Source: Ambrosia x helenae
Lineage: Eukaryota > Streptophyta > Magnoliopsida > Asterales > Asteraceae
Direction: 5' to 3'
DNA: 64,000 bases
NCBI GenBank assembly: GCA_030844895.1
Contig: CM061226.1
Coordinates: 49,350,898-49,414,897 of the forward strand
The notes under the pieces were generated by a model. It worked only from the letters and a program-made list of their open reading frames with translations. It did not search any database and was not told the DNA's origin. Within the stretch, counting starts at the first letter, position 1, and every line of letters starts with the position of its first letter. The position numbers were made by a program, and so were the translations under genes. Shown here in pieces: positions 45,602 through 56,160 of the stretch.

Positions 45602-48600
45602 TTAGAATTTTTGAGCCAGAGGATCTGTTGAGCTACAATTTATTTGAGATGAGTTTGGTGATGGAGATCTCCCAATGAGTTCCCTGAGTTTTTCAGTTGT
45701 GGGATCAGAAAAATAATGTATTTGGTTGAAGAGACCCTCTTTAACAAATGTATCAGCAAACTTCTTCTGGTTTTCTTTAGAGATTTCCTTTTGTCTTTTG
45801 AACTGTCTTTTGGCAGCAGCAGATAGGTCAGAAGTGTCAAGTAAGCTTTCAAGTGTAAAGGCCTGTAGAGGTCTCTTAACCATGGGAGCATCAGAGTAAT
45901 TTGGTTTTCTGGGCAGTGTTGGATCTTTCTTTCTATTCTCTTCCAACTTCTTGTATGTTTCAACCAGCCTTAGCTCAGCCCATCTTGCAACTGACTTCAT
46001 CTCCCCATATTTAGCAGCCACAATTTCTTCTCTCATTCTTTTGAACTTCAAAGCTCTGATTGGATCTCTGCCTTTCCTAAAATCAAGGGCAGAGATTTTC
46101 ACTGGGGGATTCTTAGCCATTTCTTCAATTCTCGTAAGTTCTTCTTGAAGAGCATGAGTGGTCCAACCAGCAAACTGTTTCTTTGTTGCTTTGTAGGGCA
46201 TGGTTGCCAAGATTTGTTCAAGAATAGATTCCCTAACCACCCTTTCCAAATCACTGCTGAGAGGCATGGTGGACATGGAGTTGCTCAGGGTCTTAGCAAA
46301 ATCTTCAATCCTTCTCAGTTTGCTAAGCTCTGCTGAATGGATGCCCTGAGCAGTCCTGTCATCTTTCCCTTTGCATCTCTCCTTGATGATGAAATCAGCT
46401 TGTTCAGTCTTGAATTTAAGATATTGATCTATGTTTCTAGGAGCAGGGAAATTTGGAAGAGATGGGAAAGATCTATCTGATGGATCCTCAGTATTGTAGA
46501 AGGATTGCATTTCCTCCTTGAGTAGATCAAGCTCAAGAGGATACTGAGCAGCCAATGGTGTGATGAATGGTAGTGGTTTGTGAGATGTGAATTGAGAAGT
46601 GTGTGGTGAGAATGATGTAAGTGGGATGGCTGATATAGGTGTAGGTTGAGGTATTGAAGTGGAAGGTGGTGATGTTTGTATGTTCTCATCTTGTACCACA
46701 AAGGTTGATTTTCTCTTTCTTTTATACAAGATGAGTGGTGATGGTGGTGTTGCAGCAGTGGTTGTGTTAACATTTGTTGACACTTGTGTAGAACCAGCAG
46801 ATGTTTGGGATTTAGGAGGTGTAGTGGTTGTTGGTGGTATATTGGTGGTTATGATGGCTAGTTCAGTGGATGGTTCGGGGCCTGTGGTTGTAGGTTCAGT
46901 TGTTTTGGTGGTAGCAGTGGTTTTGGTGGTAGCAGTGGTTGTGGTGGCAGATGTTTTAGCAGCAGCAGTTTTGGATGGAGGTTGCCTTGTGTGTTTTGCA
47001 GGCATTTTCGTCCTTTTAGAGGAGCCAACATCCTCAACTTCTTGTTGCTGCTCTATCTTCCTTTGCACTAGAGCCTCTGCTTTGCATTCCAATGTGTCAA
47101 ACCTCTTTTGTTTTTCTTCAACAGCCTTTTCAGCAATGACATTAGCAATTTGATCAATTTCTTTTGCTTTGCCTGCATTGACTGCTTCAGCATCAGCAGT
47201 GGATTGAACATTTGGTTGTTGTGCTGGTTCAGACCCTGGTTTTGTTCCAAATGGCTTTAGCTTTGGTAGTCTATCTCTGCCACTATCCCCCTTTTTGGCA
47301 TCATCAGCTGTGAACTCATCATCATCTCTTCTGATGGTTGTAGGGGCAGAGCCAGTGGTCTTCAACAGATGGTCTTTGATGGCTTTAATATCTGCTTGGG
47401 TATCTGTGTACCTAGAATCTACCATAGTTCTGATCTGAGCCATGTAGGTTTCATGTGTTTGATCTACTAGTTTTCTATGAGCTATGATGATGGGGGAAAC
47501 TGATTTCCATAGCTTACTAGCAATCTCTTCTTTGGATGGTTGACTTTTGATTAGAGCATCCAAAGATCCCATGATTGTCTTGAGATCTGTCTTGATGTCA
47601 GCAACAGAGGTTTCCATGGAATGAACTCTAGCTGTTAATTCTTGGTATTTTAACCCATCACCTAAATTAATAGGATCATCTGGATTCCTACCAGTGGTAG
47701 TTGTATCTGGTTCAGTCCTAGGAGGTGAGTCCATAGAAAGAGAACCAGATGTCGCTTTCTCTTGGTTTTGGGGACTTCCAACTGATTTTGGGGTCACTAT
47801 AGTGGCCTCATCAGTTGTTGCCTTCAATGAAGTCTTAGCTATGTAACCACTGTCCTGTTATGAGACAATGGTCTCTACATCAGTAGTGGCTACTTCACTT
47901 GAAAACTCACCTAGAGTTTCATTGAAATCCACGGGTGTAACCTCCTTTGTTCGTGGGTTAGCTAATTGATTTTCCTCAGTCCCAGTCACTTGTTGGTGTG
48001 TACTCTCATTGATGGGTGAAGGAGAGGAACTGGGAATGTCCTGAGTTTTATCAATAGCTTCGAACAATGGTTTCATTGTTGGAAGGACATGTGATGGTGA
48101 GGGTGGAGGAGTGAAAAGAGAAGTAGCCCTGGGAGAAGGGCTTATGATCATATGGTCAAGTGACTCATATGCCTCATGATGTGTTTCCCTTTTGGCTTAC
48201 AACATGATCCATTTGTGAGGATTCATGAGGAGTTTGTTTAGGTTGAGATATATCCAACTGTTGTGAGGAAGTAACAACAGTGGTTTCTTGTTTCTTTTGT
48301 GCTGCAACAAGGTTTTCCTCTAGTATCTCATCTTCCAGAGGCCCCTTTTTGGTTTTCTTGGTGGTTTTTGTGGATGGACGTTTTCTTTTAGAGGTGGCTA
48401 GTGTGGGTTTCACAGCACTGGATGTAGTGCCATGATCACTAGGAGCAGTGGGCTCAACAATAGAGGTTTGGACAACAGTTGTTGTCTTAATCCTCTTTGT
48501 TTGTGTTTTTGAAACTTTAACTTTTGACACCTTTTCTTGGGTGTTTGACCCCAGCATTCTTGTAAAAGTTTCATCAGTTAGACTCTTCATTTGAAATGAT

Positions 48601-49259
48601 TTACCCTTTTTAAAATCTTTTTCAGGCAAAACCTTTTGAAGGATTACACTTAAAATTATTCGGTATATCAGAAAAGCATTATTTGACCCAGACTTTATTG
48701 CCTTCACATTTGATACCAAATCCAAAAACAGGCTCTGGGATAGATTGTAGTCAGATTCTGACAACATAGCATATCCCAAGTACTGTATTCTCAATGGGAT
48801 TTCATTAAAAGAAGTGGATTTAGCAGAGACACAGAGAAGGAGTGTATGAAAGAAAAATTTCATGACTGGTGGGAAAAACTTTTTGAAAAGAGTTGAACCA
48901 GTCATTTGTGAATCATAACCCCTTTCCTGAAACTCAATTTGAAGTTCAGCCTTAGGGAAAGAGTAGTTACCTGACAAGTCATTCAATGAGAAGGTTGTGG
49001 ATATCAGTTGGGGGGTAATGGCGATATTTGTCTCTCCAATTTTTGAGATAATGGTTGTGGGATTTTTGTCTTGAAGAAGAACCTCAGCATTTAACTAGAA
49101 TTCTTGCAAAGTATCGATGTAGATGGGGGCATCAACGATTAGTATTGTCAGGTATTTAGATTTGAGAATGATGTCGATGGTGGTATGGAACGGGACGTTT
49201 TCATCTGTTTTGACCAGATAAGGAAGATAATTGTGGGTGGCTTTAGCTTGAAGATCCAT
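45602..49259 (-). pseudogene. Element C third ORF (accessory/env-position), about 1,219 codons
   Basis: From ATG at 49259 (MDLQAKATHNYLPYL) the frame is open except for a TAG at 49095-49097 (in LQEF-stop, Trp in relatives), a one-base shift near 48180 and a TAA at 47858-47860. The N-terminal region has PIYIDTLQEF, TPQLISTTFSLNDL, FFHTLLLCVSAK and FLIYRIILSVI, helical and hydrophobic in places but without a clear signal peptide. Then comes a long Thr/Pro/Ser/Lys linker, a predicted coiled coil (about 47480-47640) and an ordered, charged C-terminus (ALDFRKGRDPIRALKFKRMREEI). The pattern of N-domain, low-complexity linker, coiled coil and C-domain mirrors element B. It sits where env-like ORFs lie in SIRE elements. 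Not homologous to a protein of known function that I can name. Confidence 0.75.
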
Positions 49260-49533
49260 TGTAATGGATTCGAATGTGAGGATGAGAGGAATTAGAGTGA
49301 GGGTTTGAGGTTGAAGAAGGCGGTTTCAGTATTTTAAATACAATGAGACAGTGTAACATCTGTTGTAGTAAAACAGGGGTTTTATAGTCTCTGGTGAAAC
49401 CGCTGATATGGCCAGAACTCTGCTTTTGAGAACAGACGTGACAAACATCTGGTGGCATATAGTTGTTGCTAAAGGACTGATGTAAACAGCTGTTGTTTTA
49501 CCAAAGTGCTGATGCTAACAGCACTTGGGTTTT

Positions 49534-49588
<55 letters not shown>

Positions 49589-49822
49589 ATGGAAAGAGTT
49601 GGTTTATCTGATCAGACATTTGAAAACAGATTTTTCAACAAAACAGTGGTTGTTTTATCTGATCAGATGTTTGAAACACATTTTTCAACTAACAGTGGAT
49701 AGAATGGATGTAACAGTGGTTGTTTTATCCTTAACAGATTTTTCAACCAAAATGCTATTTTTAAGGATGAATTTTGATTTTCTGAAACATTTTAATGTTT
49801 TTATTTAAAACATTTTTGTTGT
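49260..49822. other. Spacer between RNase H and third ORF of C
   Basis: No gene. It contains a (TA)n then (GA)n microsatellite (about 49541-49588) and repeated ACATCTGTT/AACAGTGG words like those in the C LTR. The spacer might hold a promoter or splice acceptor for the third ORF, but I cannot identify one with confidence. Confidence 0.6.
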
Positions 49823-51410
49823 TTAATCCATGTTTAGCAAACCAATCCTAGAAATCAGATTTTCAAATGTAGATGTGTCTAAAGCTTTTGTCAGCACATC
49901 TGCCAACTGATCCTCTGTTGGAACATGATGCAGAGAAATCAAACCTTTTTCATAGCTATCTCTGATAAAGTGATGTCTGATGTCTATGTGCTTTGTGGTT
50001 GAATGAGAGACTGGATTTTTGATGATATTTTCAGCAGCTTGACTGTCCAGCATGAGCGGAGTCTTTAGTGCAGTTATACCAAAATCCAGCAGTTGATTTT
50101 GAAGACACATGAGTTGGACTGTACAGCTTGCAGCAACAATGTATTCAGCCTCTGCCATTGAGGTTGAAACAACTGCTTGCTTTTTGATTTGCCAAGAGAC
50201 TAAGGCATTCCCTAGAAAACTGGCACCTTCCTGATGTAGACTTCCTTGTGGTGTGGCAGCCAGTAAAGCCACTATCTAAATAACCTGAAAGCTCAATGTT
50301 TCCATTAGCAGGATACCAGATACCAAGTGTGGGAGCACCTTTTAGGTATCTGAATATCCTTTTCACAGCAATAAGGTTTGACTTTCTAGTTGAAGCCTGG
50401 GATCTTACACAAACACAAGTGGCAAACATAATGTCTGGCCTAGATGTAGTTAAGTACAATAAAGACCCAATCATGCATCTGTAATGTGTCTAGTCAACCA
50501 GTTCATCCTTGTCATCAATAGTGAGTAGCTTGGTTGTGCTCATGGGTGTACTACATGGCTTACAATCATTCATCTCAAATCTGGTTAATAAGTTTTTCAC
50601 GTATTTGTTTTGATGAATGAATGTGCCATTTTGCAGCTGCTTCACTTGGAGACCAAGGAAGCACTAAAGTTCACCCATAGCACTCATCTCAAACTCTCCT
50701 GTCATGAGTTCCCTAAACTCTTCACACATTTTGTTACATGTGGAACCAAAAATGATGCCATCCACATATTTGAACAATCATTAAATCTTTCCCTCTCCAT
50801 TTTAGAAATAAAGTTTTATCAATTTTACCTCTTGAGAAACCAATGGATAAGAGAAAGGTGGAAAGAGTTTCATACGAGGCCCTAGGTGCTTGTTTTAGTC
50901 CATACAAAGCTTTGTTGAGCTTGTATATATAATCAGGATGGAATGTGTCTTCTAAACCAGGTGGTTGACATACATAGACCTCATCCTGAATTTTGCCATA
51001 AAGGAATGCACATTTAAAGTCCATCTGATACACCATGATGTTGTGGTTGACAGCAAAGGCTAGGAAGAGTCTGATAGCTTCTAGCCTAGCTACAGGAGTA
51101 AAGGTTTCATCATAGTCTATCCCATCTTCTTGTCTGAAGCCTTGAATCACAAGCCTGGCTTTATTCTTAACAACAATACCCCTTTCATCAGTTTTGTTTT
51201 TGAAGACCCACTTTGTGCCAATTGGACAGACATCCTTTGGCAGTGGTACAAGTTCCCATAATTGTTGTCTTTTAAACTGAAGGAGATCTTCCTGCATGGC
51301 TTCTACCCAACTGTTGTCTTTTAGTGCCTCTTGGTACTTGACAGGTTGTGTGAGAGATAGAAAGCCTACAAAAAGACAGATGTTTAAGGATTGGCTTCTT
51401 GTGAGCACAC
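49823..51410 (-). pseudogene. Element C RT-RNase H, broken
   Basis: RT (51408-50734) shows YQEALKDNSWVEAMQEDL, TKWVFKNK, ARLVIQGFRQEDG, QMDFKCAFLYG and LYGLKQAPR. A two-base loss then shifts the frame at the catalytic box, which reads YVDG rather than YVDD in the alternate phase. Further shifts precede SLLYLTTSRPDI (50474-50145). RNase H (50272-49823) has LVSWQIKKQ, STSMAEAEY and HIDIRHHFIRD. Element D is inserted just upstream, after the integrase tail, with CCTCT duplicated. Confidence 0.9.
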
Positions 51411-51415
51411 CCTCT

Positions 51416-51583
51416 TAAAAGTCTTTATGATATTATTAATCTTGAATGAATTCAGCATACAATATCAATCCCTTTATATAGGGAGAATAAACAAGATAAT
51501 AAGGAAACTAATAATATCTCTATATCTATACATTTAAATTCAAATCATTCAAATAATATAAGATAAACCCGATAATGCTAAGA
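51416..51583 (-). repeat. Element D 3' LTR
   Basis: 168 bp. It contains a palindromic CCCTTTATATAGGG (about 51470-51483) holding the TATA box. It is identical to the upper copy by eye. Confidence 0.93.
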
Positions 51584-52025
51584 TCCCCCCGCAGTTTGAA
51601 CGGGCGCGGAGCAGACGGTTAAACTGGACCTGAAAGACTGAAATAACTCCCGAGATAATCCTTTAGTAAAAATATCAGCATACTGCGAAGAAGATGGGAC
51701 ATGTAATACCCGAATGTGTCCCACGCGAACTTTCTCTCGCACAAAGTGAATATCGATCTCAACATGTTTGGTGCGCTGATGTTGAACAGGATTATTTGAT
51801 AGATAGACCGCAGAAACATTATCACAATAGACGACGGTTGCACGCTGTAAAGGCACAAAAAGCTCGAGTAAAAGGTTACGTAACCAAGTGGCTTCGGCAA
51901 CCGCATTTGCAACTCCTCTGTATTCTGCTTCAGCACTGGAACGGGAGACAATTGGTTGACGTTTAGATGACCATGAGAGAAGATTGTCCCCTAAGAAAAC
52001 ACAGTAACCACTTGTGGAACGACGC
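51578..52025 (-). pseudogene. Element D RNase H, C-terminal part
   Basis: After a single-base shift near 52020 the reading continues the RNase H with SSAEAEYRG (in the phase of the lower frame), VVYCDNVSAVYLSNNP and the conserved tail HVPSSSQYADIFTKGL, ending just inside the LTR. The catalytic Asp and Glu words are present. RNase H removes RNA from the cDNA hybrid. Confidence 0.85.
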
Positions 52026-53382
52026 GAGTCGGGACACCTCCCCAGTCGGCATCCGAGTATGCAACAAGCGAGTGTATGTCGGATTTAACAATCCGAATCC
52101 CGTAGGAAATCGTGCCCTGTAAATAACGTATGATACGTTTCATGAAATTAAAATGGGGATCCCGGGGTTCATGCATAAACAAGCATACTTGCTGAACCGC
52201 GTAGGAGATATCTGGCCTGGTAAATGTCAAGTACTGAAGTGCCCCTGCTAGACTGCGGTACAAAGTGGGGTCAGAAAACAATGGGCCATCGGTTGCACTG
52301 AGCTTGCATGAAAGGTCAACAGGAGTAAGACATGGTTTACACACAGACATATTCGCCCTGTCAATGATGTCCTTTGTGTATTGTGCCTGAGAAAGAAACA
52401 AACCCTGTGTGGTATGCGAGACCGTGATTCCAAGAAAATGATGCAAGCGACCAAGATCAGTCATAGCGAACTCTCGTGAGAGTGACCGAATAATATCCTG
52501 TAAAAAAGCATCTGAAGAAGCGGTGAGGACAATATCATCGACATACAAAAGTAAATATGCCACATGAGGTCCTTTGTTGTAGATGAAGAGAGAAGTATCG
52601 CACTGACTGCTTCGAAATCCTTGTGCAATAATGTACGTGGCAAACCGAGTGTACCATGCTCTAGGGGCCTGCTTTAACCCGTATAATGACTTCTTCAACC
52701 TACAAACAAAATTAGGACACCGTTTGTCGACGAAACCAGGCGGCTGATGCATATAAACTGTTTCCTGCAAATAACCGTGAAGAAAAGCATTCTTGACATC
52801 CAATTGATGGATGGGCCAAGAACGTGAGACGGCTAAAGATAATACGGTCCGTATAGTAGCCGGTTTGACAACCGGACTAAAAGTATCCTCGCAATCAATG
52901 CCAACTGTTTGAGATTTACCATTAACCACCAAACGTGCCTTATATCTCTCCAATGACCCGTCTGACTTAAATTTATGTCGAAAAAGCCACATACAACGAA
53001 TCACAGGGCTAGTGGCCGGACGGGGGACCAAGTCCCAAGTTTCATTTTCCTGTAAGGCATTAAACTCCGTCTGCATGGCATGTGTCCAATTGGGATCCGA
53101 GAATGCCTTGGCATAAGAGGTAGGGACAGGGGAGATGGTGGACGTGTGAAGGTTGATGGGTGGTTTGAGGGAACCCGTTTTGGATCGGGTGGCCATGGAA
53201 TGGGTGTTGGAGGGACCGGGCTGAGGTTGCGAGCCTGAATGGGCCGGATTGTGTGTTGGCCGTGGGTTAGCAGGCTGCAAAGGAGGGAAGCCCGGTGGGC
53301 AAGGTGATGGTTGGGCCGATGACGGTTGGGCCTGAGGTAAAGGCTTTGGGCGACGGGAATAGGTAATGGGTTGTGTGGGCAA
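51991..53382 (-). pseudogene. Element D reverse transcriptase
   Basis: A long open frame starts with a Pro-rich linker (the integrase tail region) and then a full copia RT: HAMQTEFNALQENETWDLV, KARLVVNGKSQ, QLDVKNAFLHG, LYGLKQAPRAWY and the intact catalytic box YVDDIVLTA. It ends with ITYAV-like spacing words and AYSDADWGG of RNase H, where a one-base change diverts the frame. Of all RTs in the window this is the only one with an intact YVDD and no internal break. Confidence 0.92.
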
Positions 53383-54590
53383 ATTGATGGTGGGCCTGGC
53401 AGAATTAGTGGGAAATGGCGAGTGGGCTGTTGAGGCCGGTTGTGGGGTGGGCCAGGCATAGGTGGTGGAAAAGTGAAGGCAATGGGTAAGGAGTCATCTA
53501 GGAAAGTGTAGGATTGGGCCGAATTGGGAATGGTATACGGGAAAGTGGCCTCGTCAAAGGTAACGTGACGAGAGATGTGAACTTTACCCGTGGTGGGATC
53601 GAAGCATCGGTAACCCGGAAGTCCGGTGGATAACCAAGAAAAATGCATCGAATGGCCCGTGTATGGAGTTTGTGAGGTTGGGTGGCCGAGGTGTTGGGTA
53701 ACACGCACACCCGAACACTCGTAAGTGATCATATGATGGGTGGCGTAGGTAGAGGCGAAGGTAGGTGTGAAAAAGTTTAGGCGTTTGGTAGGAAGGATAT
53801 TATGAAGGTAGGTGGCGGTATGAAGGGCTTCCACCCAGAACGACGGGGGAAGATTGGCATGAATTAGGAGAGCACGAATAATGTCGTTTAGGCGACGTAT
53901 CATGCGTTCCGCACGGCCATTTTGGGAGGAGGTTTGTGGGCAAGAGAAACGGAAAAGGAGTCCGTTTTGTTGGGCAAAGGTTTTAAAAGCATTATTATCG
54001 AATTCACCGCCCAAGTCACACTGAAACGTTTTAATTAGTCGGTTAAATTGTGTGTGAATAAGACGGTGAAATTTGACAAAGGTAGAAAAAGTTTCAGACT
54101 TATATTTTAATGGGTAGACCCACACGAAGTGGGAAAAATTGTCAATAAGGACCATGTAATATTTATATCCCGATTTGCTGGCAACGGGAGAGGTCCAAAG
54201 GTCACAGTGAATTATGTCAAATGGTGCAAACGTATAAGTATTAGAAGCATAAAAAGGTAAACGTTTACTATTTGAAAGTTGACAAGAATTGCAAACAGTA
54301 GACCGATGGTCTTTATTACAAGAGAAATTAAAAGTACGATTTAAAATGTCTAAAACTTGAGCTCCCGGATGGCCGAGGCGGTCATGCCATGGTGCGGAAA
54401 TAGTGGTGAGAAAACATGCTTGAGCTTGTGGTTCAGGTGCGGTGAATGGATATAAGTCCCCGGTGCTATTGTGGCGCGAGAGAATTCTTCCATTGCGAAG
54501 GTCCTTCAAAGAAAAACCAAATGGATCAAATTCTATAGAAACCCAATTATCACGTGAAAAACGTCTAACGGAAATAAGGTTTTAATGATT
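53383..54590 (-). pseudogene. Element D pre-integrase and integrase, frameshifted
   Basis: The reading enters from gag-protease after a one-base loss in an A-run (plus 54580-54583). It has WHDRLGHPGAQ and CNSCQLSNSKR of the pre-integrase zinc domain. The integrase core shows FDIIHCDLW, FQCDLGGEF (usually DNGGEF) and GRAERMIRR with the catalytic Glu. Between about 53640 and 53770 at least three single-base shifts scramble the segment FGC...YPN...FLGY before RCFDPTTGKV returns. A further shift lies before the RT frame. Confidence 0.88.
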
Positions 54591-55906
54591 TGGGGACTGT
54601 AAAGGACGTTAGGTAAAACATAAGTGCGGTTGGGTAAGGTGTAAAAGGCTGTCCCGGATTTAACAATTGGAATACATTGACCATTACCTACTAAAAGTTT
54701 AGTGCAAACAGTAGATGAAGATGGGATTTTGATCATACCTGGATCCTGAGTAGCGTGTGCTTCGGCTCCAGTGTCCATATAAGAAGCAGGGTCTTGAGCT
54801 TGCATATGCATAGCGGAGAAAGCAGCACTCAAATCTGATGGACATAGCGCGTTGTAGCCATAGCTGGATGGTGGAGCCGAAGGAGCCGAGGCGGCATAAC
54901 CTGCATATTGGGCTTGGGCCTGATCTGCGGCAGGTTGTTGGGCTGAGCCGGACGCTGATTTGGGCTGAGGAGCGGGCCAATAGGGCTGAGTAGGATACGG
55001 GCAAAGTGGGGTATTCCACCAAGCCCAATTCGGGTAATAGGGCATTTGAGGACTCCAGCCAGAAGGTGCCCGAGGTGGTCCGCCGCGTCCCCTGCCTCCG
55101 CGGCCATTCTGGCCTCTGCCCCGACCTCGTCCCCGTGGGGTAAAGGAAGCCGGGTAACTGCTGCTGTGCTGCTGCTGCTGTGCCGTAGAAGTTGATGAAT
55201 CAGAGGCGGCCGAAGACTGATGTTGTTGCTGAGTGACGAGAACTGAAGACGTGGTTGACTGCCGTGCCGCCATTCGAATAACTTCATCTTGTAACATAGT
55301 GCACGCGGTATCCCAATCAGCATTATTTTGGTGAATGAGAGACGCTGTGGTGTCGTACTCCTGTGGAAGGCCACGTACCAGTTGAAGAACGAGCCGGGAT
55401 TCAGAAATTGGTTGGTCCACATCGTCCAATTGGTTTGCAAGATCACTGAGCTGCTGACAATAATCGTCGATAGAGGAGCACTTTGCGAGGGTTAGGTTAC
55501 AAAACTGGGTTTCGAGTGCAGCCGCGCGGGCCTTCTTGTTGCTGAGAAAAGATTTTTCAAGCTTGAGCCATGCAGCCCTAGCCGTCGAGACCTGTCCCAG
55601 CAGACGTGGAAGGAGTTTGTCCGCGACAGTGCACACGATCCATTGTGAGATGAGGGCATCAAGTTCTGCCCAAATAAGGTATTCGGGTGCTGATTCATCA
55701 GGAGGATTAGTGCCGTCTATGTGATCGAGGACTTTGTAGGCGGTAGCGTGAAGACGAAACAATCGGACCCAGGCTGTGTACGTGACTGTTTTGCCGTCTA
55801 GGGTGCGCACTTTGCTTTGTATATTGGAGACAGAATATGCGGGATGAAGCTGATTGGGTTTGGGGGCCGTAGCCGAAGTGGCCTGTTCGTCGCTGTCTTT
55901 AGCCAT
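54533..55906 (-). CDS. Element D Gag-protease, 457 aa
   Basis: This open frame has a copia gag domain (UBN2-type, residues about 30-210, with WVRLFRLHATAYKVLDHIDG and IDDYCQQLSDLANQLDDV). It is followed by a Gln/Ser region and an Arg/Gly-rich box (GRGRGRGQNGRGGRGRGG) instead of a CCHC knuckle. Near residue 385 is a protease active site YMDTGAEAHAT, followed by LLVGNGQ and YVLPNVLYSP. The frame then drifts off at the A-run near 54580, so the last 20 residues are probably not native. The start Met lies just inside the primer site, with no ATG upstream in frame. Confidence 0.88.
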   Translation of the reverse strand: MAKDSDEQATSATAPKPNQLHPAYSVSNIQSKVRTLDGKTVTYTAWVRLFRLHATAYKVLDHIDGTNPPDESAPEYLIWAELDALISQWIVCTVADKLLPRLLGQVSTARAAWLKLEKSFLSNKKARAAALETQFCNLTLAKCSSIDDYCQQLSDLANQLDDVDQPISESRLVLQLVRGLPQEYDTTASLIHQNNADWDTACTMLQDEVIRMAARQSTTSSVLVTQQQHQSSAASDSSTSTAQQQQHSSSYPASFTPRGRGRGRGQNGRGGRGRGGPPRAPSGWSPQMPYYPNWAWWNTPLCPYPTQPYWPAPQPKSASGSAQQPAADQAQAQYAGYAASAPSAPPSSYGYNALCPSDLSAAFSAMHMQAQDPASYMDTGAEAHATQDPGMIKIPSSSTVCTKLLVGNGQCIPIVKSGTAFYTLPNRTYVLPNVLYSPQIIKTLFPLDVFHVIIGFL

Positions 55907-55987
55907 AGACAGATGCGATCGAGCAGGATGAACAGGATCAGATTTGGGGGCCGGTGATCGGACTAAAGAGCCGTAGCTCTGATACCA

Positions 55988-56155
55988 TAAAAGTCTTTAT
56001 GATATTATTAATCTTGAATGAATTCAGCATACAATATCAATCCCTTTATATAGGGAGAATAAACAAGATAATAAGGAAACTAATAATATCTCTATATCTA
56101 TACATTTAAATTCAAATCATTCAAATAATATAAGATAAACCCGATAATGCTAAGA
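55988..56155 (-). repeat. Element D 5' LTR
   Basis: 168 bp, identical to 51416-51583 by eye. The primer site touches its lower edge at 55987. Confidence 0.93.
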
Positions 56156-56160
56156 CCTCT

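Larger units (their letters stand above)
51416..56155 (-). mobile_element. Young Ty1/copia element D, Ale/Retrofit-like, 4.74 kb
   Basis: Two 168-bp LTRs (51416-51583 and 55988-56155) are identical by eye, with perfect target duplication CCTCT (51411-51415 and 56156-56160). On the minus strand the primer site TGGTATCAGAGC abuts the upper LTR directly (55987-55976), and a G6 polypurine run abuts the lower LTR (51590-51584). Termini in element orientation read TCTTAG...CTTTTA, not TG...CA. Gag, protease, integrase, RT and RNase H are present in copia order. Short LTRs and compact size suggest the Ale/Retrofit lineage (tentative). Confidence 0.94.

Noticed and set aside
45602..49259. Naming the accessory ORF as a synaptobrevin/longin vesicle protein
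   Set aside because: I remember this label for the family in composite genomes, but I see no SNARE motif or C-terminal membrane anchor. The location inside an LTR element argues for an element protein.
53600..53800. Programmed frameshift in D pol
   Set aside because: Several shifts in different directions lie close together, with no slippery site in the expected gag-pol position. Mutation or base-calling error is simpler.
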